From: CAVTPU01 sp963736695
GTDB lineage: Bacteria > Actinomycetota > Actinomycetes > Mycobacteriales > Micromonosporaceae
Direction: 5' to 3'
DNA length: 64,000 nucleotides
Assembly: GCA_963736695.1 (NCBI GenBank)
Contig: CAVTPU010000004.1
Location: forward strand, 1,674,001 to 1,738,000
A program made the position numbers and the translations under genes. The notes under the pieces are model-generated. The model saw only the letters and a program-made list of their open reading frames with translations. It ran no database searches and was not told the DNA's origin. The number at the start of each line of letters is the position of its first letter. Positions within the stretch are counted from its first letter, which is position 1. Below, piece by piece: positions 59,526-64,000 of the stretch.

Positions 59526-59853
59526 CGCCGCCTCCTGCCCACCGGCACCATGCGTGGGGTGCCGACACAGTCCTGATGCGATGAGCCCCCCACGAGGTTG
59601 CGTCGCCGAGGCCATGAATGTGAACCAATATTCTGGCGCCACGAATCCGTGCGGCGAACCCGCTGCCTGAGTACGGCGAAAACGTCGCGCACGGAATCCG
59701 ACCGGTGCGATAACGTGGCGCGGCCGGCCGTGGGACTGCAGGTGCGACTTCCGGACCCGCCTCTGAAGCGATGCTTCGCTGTTCGCACCCACTTCTCCCC
59801 GGCCGGCACCGCAATGCCCCGCCCCATGGCAGGCCTCGCCGAAAGGTGCACCG
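59526..59853. other. Divergent promoter region with a possible structured RNA
   Basis: A 328-base region between the SigE-family gene and the TROVE-like gene. No open frame is convincing. The stretch 59724-59806 can fold into a branched stem described separately; the remainder would hold the two divergent promoters. Confidence 0.5.
59724..59806 (+). ncRNA. Candidate structured RNA (Y RNA-like position)
   Basis: Nested pairings enclose 83 nt: CCGGCC (59724-59729) with GGCCGG (59801-59806), GTGGG (59730-59734) with CCCAC (59788-59792), then TGCGA (59743-59747) with TCGCA (59783-59787), and an inner hairpin GAAGC-GAT-GCTTC (59765-59777). It ends 48 bp before a TROVE-like gene; bacterial Y RNAs are typically encoded beside Ro/TROVE genes. 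GC-rich DNA pairs easily by chance, so the call is tentative. Confidence 0.25.
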
Positions 59854-61296
59854 ATGACCGCCGAGTCGAACCGGGTCGCCTGTGAAGACGTCGTCATGTT
59901 CGTCAACGCGGCCATCGCGTCGACCGCGCAGCGCGAGTTTCGCTCCGACGCGCACGAGCAGAGCATGTCGCTGGCGTTCCTTCATGACTATGTGCTGGGC
60001 AACTATCGCGACATCTACAGCTCGACCCTGGCGCTCGACATCAACCACCACAACGTCGCATTGGTCGTGGCGAACCTGCTGCGCACCACCCGCGACGCCA
60101 CCGACTCGCAACGCTCCACCGAGGGCGCGCTGATCACCGCACGACTGCGGACGCTGCCGCCCCAGCGGGTTTATGCGCTCTTCGGTGAGCTGCGCAGGCT
60201 CCGGGTGAACAACCGACGAACCCGGGCGATCATGCGTGGCTGGGTGACGAGCCGCCCCGATGTGGCGTTCGACTCGGTCAAATATCGGCGAGCGCTGGCC
60301 GCCGGCGCCCGACACGCGCACCTGCCACTGCCCGCCGAGGTGGCGGCGGTGTTGTTCAACTGGCGCGGGCCGACGCGATATGAGACGCCGATCCTCGAAA
60401 CGTGGCGGCGGGCCCACTATTCGAAACAGGCGCTCTACGACCTGCCATACACGGTCGCCGAGGGTCTCGCCGCACGGCACGGCATCGACCGCAAACGTCT
60501 TCTCTCCGCGATCGCTCCCCGGATGACCAGCGGCGAACGACTGCGCCTGCAGGCGAGTGCGCAGCGTGTCGGGGCGACAGGCGTCACCGCCAACCTCGCC
60601 GCCACCGCACTCACCCGACTCGCGATCTATGCCCTGTCGTTGTCCCGGGCCGAGCGGACGCGACGACGCGATGAGCTGACGACCGCGCTGCGCACCGCCG
60701 CCCGACGAGCGGCCGGCGAGCACCAAGGCCGGTGGGGACGGGTCGTCGCGGTTCTCGACGACAGCTATTCGGCGACCGGCTCGGCCGTCAAACGGGGCCG
60801 ACCGCTCGCGGTCGCGCTCGCCGCGCACTATCTGCTGGAGGCGCTCGCCGCCGACTACAGTGGATTGTGGCTGCACCATCGCGGCGATCCGCTCCTCGTG
60901 CACCCGATCGGCGCCACCGGACTCGGCGAGCGCCTCATCGACGCCCTCGAATTGACGCCGGACCGGTTGGTCATCGTCTCGGACGGGTGGGACAACGCGC
61001 CACCGGGCCTCGCGGCGGAGGTGCTGCGGATCTGGCGTACGCGTCTCGATCTTGATCAACGCACGTTCATCTGCCACCTCAACCCGGTCTATGACAGTGG
61101 GGTTTATGACGTGCGCCGCATCGCACCCGACGTCGCCACCGTCGGCGTGCGCGACGCGGAAGACGCGGCGGCGCTCGTCGAGCTGGCAAGGTTCTCCACC
61201 GGCGACGCGTCCTTCGCCGAACTGCGCCGCTATCTCGATGAGCGGGTCGACCGTTTCCTGCGAAGCAGCGCCGCCGCGATCGAGGAGTCGCCGTGA
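59854..61296 (+). CDS. Divergent TROVE (Ro60-like) / vWA domain protein
   Basis: A 480-residue cytoplasmic protein. The first ~300 residues are all-helical repeats resembling the ring of TROVE proteins, including RTRAIMRGWVTSRPDVAFDSVKYRRALAAGARHAHLPLP and RRAHYSKQALYDLPYTVAEGLA. The C-terminal ~170 residues look like a vWA domain: VVAVLDDSYSATGS gives the DxSxS metal site, and PDRLVIVSDGWDNAPPGL the later acidic residue. Ro proteins bind Y RNA and misfolded RNA. GAAAGG precedes ATG 59854. GTGA overlap with the next gene shows coupling. TROVE membership is my reading of distant similarity. Confidence 0.6.
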   Translation: MTAESNRVACEDVVMFVNAAIASTAQREFRSDAHEQSMSLAFLHDYVLGNYRDIYSSTLALDINHHNVALVVANLLRTTRDATDSQRSTEGALITARLRTLPPQRVYALFGELRRLRVNNRRTRAIMRGWVTSRPDVAFDSVKYRRALAAGARHAHLPLPAEVAAVLFNWRGPTRYETPILETWRRAHYSKQALYDLPYTVAEGLAARHGIDRKRLLSAIAPRMTSGERLRLQASAQRVGATGVTANLAATALTRLAIYALSLSRAERTRRRDELTTALRTAARRAAGEHQGRWGRVVAVLDDSYSATGSAVKRGRPLAVALAAHYLLEALAADYSGLWLHHRGDPLLVHPIGATGLGERLIDALELTPDRLVIVSDGWDNAPPGLAAEVLRIWRTRLDLDQRTFICHLNPVYDSGVYDVRRIAPDVATVGVRDAEDAAALVELARFSTGDASFAELRRYLDERVDRFLRSSAAAIEESP

Positions 61297-62477
61297 CCAC
61301 CGTCAACCGCAAGAACATCGTGCGCGATGGGATCGACCTGGCCGGGCTCACGGCGGGGCCGAGCCAGGTGTGGGGAACGATTCGGCTCGTGCCGCTGCTG
61401 CGGGCGACGCCCATCACCGACCTGCGGCTGCATCCGCGCCTCTTCGATCCGGAGGATCTGTCGGTCGTTCGCGTCGACTCTCGCAGCAACTATGTCGCCT
61501 TCATTCCACACGCGTTCGTCGCGTCGTGGACCGACGACGGCACACCGGCCGCCGCGTTCGGCACTCAGCTGGCCGCGCCGAACGCCACCGCGAAGCCCGA
61601 CCGCATCTCGCTGCGTTTTCACCGGCGCATGGCGCGACGGGAAGACAACCAGCGGCTGCGGTTTCTGCCCCTTCACCTGGCGCTGGAAGGTTTTCTCGAC
61701 CTGCATTTCGGTGGGCCGTCCACCGCCTGGCAGGAGTGGACCTTCGAGGCCGTCACCCGCGGCTTGACGCCGCGGATCGAGACCGCGTACGCCGGAGCGT
61801 GGCTGAGCGGCCTCGACGACGCGTTGCGCGTCTTCGAAATCCATCCGGATCAGTGCGGTGTCATGCTTTACGTCGCCGACGCCCTCGCGGCGGCCTTCGT
61901 CGTGCCGCACCCCGACGACTATCGCCTGCTGCACCCGACTCTGCTGCGCGATCTCTATGGTGAGCTGCTCTATCACTATGCGCGTGTGCACCCAGACGTG
62001 TCGGAGTTCACCGCGCGGCTCGATGACGACGGTGTCACCACCATCGGTGATCTGCGGGCGCAACTCGGCCGTGTTCAGTCCGAGTGGGTTCAGTTGCACG
62101 ACCTCATGGCCGCCGGGGTGTTCGGTTCGCGACCCCTGGCTGTGTCGCCCGTCCACCGGATGGCGCGGTTCACGTTGTCGAGGTTTCTGCCCGTGTTCGA
62201 TCCCGAGGTGGACAACCACCTCGGGGAGACCATCACCACCGACACGGGTGAGCTGGCCTATCTCAAGACGTTTCGACTGTCGGCCGCGCAGACCCGACGC
62301 GGCCACCTGTTGAGTCAGCTCGCCGCACACGACTGGCACCTCGACGCGACGGCCACCGCTCTCGGCACCGACCGGCATGGCCTCGTCACCCGGATGGATC
62401 ACGCCGGTTTCGGTTATCTGCTGCGCCCCGACATTATCGACGCGTGCCGCAACCGCAACCGCCGCCGAACCCGGTGA
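61293..62477 (+). CDS. ARPP-2-like protein with C-terminal Fis-type helix-turn-helix
   Basis: A 394-residue protein. The start LAGLTAGPSQVWGTIRLVPLLRATPITDLRLHPRLFD and the segment PLHLALEGFLDLHFGGPSTAWQEWTFEAVTRGLTPRIETAYAG recall proteins labelled ARPP-2, which associate with TROVE and ADP-ribose-related genes; their function is unknown. The last ~60 residues (RRGHLLSQLAAHDWHLDATATALGTDRHGLVTRMDHAGFGYLL) read as a Fis-type helix-turn-helix, so it may bind DNA or RNA. No membrane segment. GTG start overlaps the TROVE-like stop. The family name is from memory and needs a profile search. Confidence 0.55.
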   Translation: MTTVNRKNIVRDGIDLAGLTAGPSQVWGTIRLVPLLRATPITDLRLHPRLFDPEDLSVVRVDSRSNYVAFIPHAFVASWTDDGTPAAAFGTQLAAPNATAKPDRISLRFHRRMARREDNQRLRFLPLHLALEGFLDLHFGGPSTAWQEWTFEAVTRGLTPRIETAYAGAWLSGLDDALRVFEIHPDQCGVMLYVADALAAAFVVPHPDDYRLLHPTLLRDLYGELLYHYARVHPDVSEFTARLDDDGVTTIGDLRAQLGRVQSEWVQLHDLMAAGVFGSRPLAVSPVHRMARFTLSRFLPVFDPEVDNHLGETITTDTGELAYLKTFRLSAAQTRRGHLLSQLAAHDWHLDATATALGTDRHGLVTRMDHAGFGYLLRPDIIDACRNRNRRRTR

Positions 62478-62640
62478 GGCTTGCGGGTCGCCTCCCCCAC
62501 CGGCATAAGATCGCCTCGACGGCGGCATCGCCGAGGGACAGCGGGAGGAAGCCATCAGCGCTCCGAATGCGGACAGCGGCGACGAGACGGCTGAAACCGC
62601 GCATCAGGTCTCCAAACCCGACGATCGTCGGCGGTCTGCC

Positions 62641-63744
62641 ATGCGGGCGGCGACACGGGTTCTCTTCCGGCATTCGCTGACGCTGCCGCTGGGTGAGCGA
62701 CTCGCGTCGCTCGCGGAACAGTCGGGCGGAGTCTATGACCTGTCCGAGCCCTGCGACATCTATGGCGATGGCGTCGTCGCGAACCTCGAGCGTCGAGTCG
62801 CCGACATGCTCGGCAAGGACGACGCGGCCTTCTTCCCCACCGGCACCATGGCCCAGCAGGTCGCGCTGCGCTGCTGGGCCGAACGCACGGGAAACAGCAC
62901 TGTCGTGCTGCACCCGCTCTCGCACCCCCATCTCTTTGAGGCCGACGCCTTCCCGGTGGTCAGTGGTCTGCGCACGTTGCGCGCGACATCCCATCCGCGC
63001 CAGCCGACGGCCGACGAGATTCGTGCGATTCCCGAACGGTTCGGCACCCTGATGCTCGAACTCCCCTTGCGTGAGGCGGGTTTCCTGCTGCCCACCTGGG
63101 ATGAATTGGTCGAGCTGACCGCCGTCGCGCGGGATCGCGAGGCGATCGTGCACTTCGACGGCGCGCGCCTGTGGGAGTGCACCACCCACTTTGGACGCTC
63201 CCTCGACGAGATCGCCGCGCTGGCCGACACGGTCTATGTCTCCTTCTACAAGTCGTTGGAGGGGCTGTCGGGCGCCGCCGTCGCCGGGCCGCAGTCGCTC
63301 GTCGACGAGATGCGAATCTGGCGACACCGCTATGGAGGCAAGGTTTTTCAACAGTTTCCGGCTGCGCTGTCCGCCCTCGCCGGGCTCGATAGGCAGCTGC
63401 CGCGGTTGCCAGATTTCATCGCGCACGCGCGCACGGTGGCGTCTGCTATCGCGGAGGGCCTGCGAAGCGCCGGGCTGGAGTGGTTCAGGGTCAACCCGGA
63501 GGTGCCGCACACCCAGCAGTTTCAGGTGTGGTTGCCATCATCGGCGGACTCTGCCAACGACGCGGCGATCCGCCAAGCGGAGGAGACTGGCGTGGCGTTG
63601 TTTCAGGCGCCGTGGTGGGAGCCGGGCCTGCCACCGGGCGTCTGCGTCTCGGAGGTCACGGTCAACGCGCCCGGGTTGGATTGGACACCGGCCGACATCA
63701 GTGCCGCCGCACGGGAGTTCGTCGACTATCTGCCCGCGCGATAG
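62641..63744 (+). CDS. Threonine aldolase-like PLP enzyme (beta-eliminating lyase family)
   Basis: A 367-residue fold-type I PLP enzyme. Seen: YDLSEPCDIYGDGVVANLERRVADMLGKDDAAFFPTGTMAQQVALRCW, the PLP-Asp in IVHFDGARLWECTTHFG, and the Schiff-base lysine in VYVSFYKSLEGLSGAAVAG. It lacks the usual N-terminal DLRSDT start, and Asp/Pro replaced regions suggest another substrate than L-threonine. ATG 62641 has no good ribosome-binding site; the same frame is open back to 62509 without ATG, GTG or TTG, but an ATC at 62554 lies next to GGGAGGAA. It follows the TROVE/ARPP-2-like pair by 163 bp. Confidence 0.8.
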   Translation: MRAATRVLFRHSLTLPLGERLASLAEQSGGVYDLSEPCDIYGDGVVANLERRVADMLGKDDAAFFPTGTMAQQVALRCWAERTGNSTVVLHPLSHPHLFEADAFPVVSGLRTLRATSHPRQPTADEIRAIPERFGTLMLELPLREAGFLLPTWDELVELTAVARDREAIVHFDGARLWECTTHFGRSLDEIAALADTVYVSFYKSLEGLSGAAVAGPQSLVDEMRIWRHRYGGKVFQQFPAALSALAGLDRQLPRLPDFIAHARTVASAIAEGLRSAGLEWFRVNPEVPHTQQFQVWLPSSADSANDAAIRQAEETGVALFQAPWWEPGLPPGVCVSEVTVNAPGLDWTPADISAAAREFVDYLPAR

Positions 63745-63757
63745 CGGTGCGGTCACA

Positions 63758-64000
63758 TCAGCGGATCGCCGGCTGCTCCTCGATGTCTTGCTTGAGTCGA
63801 CGCAGAGTTGTCCGCATGCCGTCGCGATTCATCTCTTCTCGACGGTCTGCCGCCGGTCCCATGACCTTTCGGCCGAGACGCAGCATGAGCGCGCTGCGAC
63901 GGTCGATCCAATATTCGGTAACCTCCGTCGTCGCGGTCCGCACACCGTCGGGCGAGACAACGTCGGCGGACTCCGCCACGCGATAGCCCCACTGCGACAC
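63758..64000 (-). CDS. Partial hypothetical protein at window end
   Basis: At least 80 codons, truncated by the window edge or starting with GTG at its last base. The visible part (VTEYWIDRRSALMLRLGRKVMGPAADRREEMNRDGMRTTLRRLKQDIEEQPAIR) looks like the end of a small soluble domain with a terminal helix; SRPBCC-type proteins often end this way, but I cannot assign it. It converges on the PLP enzyme gene, 13 bp apart. Confidence 0.5.
   Translation of the reverse strand: MSQWGYRVAESADVVSPDGVRTATTEVTEYWIDRRSALMLRLGRKVMGPAADRREEMNRDGMRTTLRRLKQDIEEQPAIR

Noticed and set aside
1..64000. CRISPR arrays, rRNA genes or insertion sequences
   Set aside because: No regularly spaced repeats with unique spacers, no rRNA-like sequence and no transposase gene were seen.

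Overview
The window is about two-thirds GC and densely packed with many 4-nt ATGA/GTGA start-stop overlaps. Its gene content (GltA2-type citrate synthase, ECF sigma/anti-sigma pairs, a conservon, a mycosin, a Zur regulon with actinobacterial boxes, L,D-transpeptidase next to tRNA-His and orn) points to a chromosomal segment of an actinomycete, probably near Micromonosporales. The genus cannot be fixed from sequence alone. I see no rRNA, complete insertion sequence, prophage or CRISPR array.

Layout. 0-4.7 kb: citrate synthase, then a sulfur block (DUF302 and an OsmC-like protein divergent around a CsoR/CstR-like operator; convergently a sulfide:quinone oxidoreductase - TusE - DsrE operon). 4.7-7.6 kb: kynA-kynU tryptophan catabolism with a divergent Lrp/AsnC regulator. 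7.6-11.2 kb: secreted or anchored proteins (beta-helix lipoprotein, zinc protease, orphan ectodomain). 11.6-14.1 kb: a type VII secretion-type pair with a twice-frameshifted mycosin. 15.2-19.2 kb: Zur-box-controlled zinc ABC importer with zur last. 19.2-22.8 kb: VIT1-like transporter, CopC and a CopD-CtaG fusion. 22.8-28.2 kb: DUF1876, three-subunit transhydrogenase, S2P/CBS protease and a triple-BON protein, reminiscent of mycobacterial hypoxia/dormancy genes. 28-36 kb: ROK kinase, hydrolase, CspA, GAF-ANTAR regulator, glycogen-debranching-type glucosidase, glycosyltransferase. 36-40 kb: conservon cvnABCD. 40-43.5 kb: large secreted subtilase. 44-53.4 kb: membrane proteins, L,D-transpeptidase, tRNA-His, orn, GT87, a copper CopC-CopD gene with its anti-sigma and sigma factors, MauE/DsbA thiol pair, peroxiredoxin. 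53.5-55.9 kb: tRNA-Leu followed by a small accessory islet (HigBA-type toxin-antitoxin, gene remnants, DUF402, a broken VapC). 55.9-59.5 kb: two more ECF sigma/anti-sigma pairs. 59.8-63.7 kb: a translationally coupled divergent TROVE/vWA protein and an ARPP-2-like protein with a Fis-type helix-turn-helix, preceded by a possible structured RNA, then a threonine-aldolase-like enzyme.

The most interesting candidates are the TROVE-like/ARPP-2-like pair with the possible small RNA in front of it; the compact sulfide-oxidation cassette with its own operator-like palindromes; and the hypoxia-like cluster. Starts were chosen by ribosome-binding sites, overlaps and family length; where these conflict I say so.
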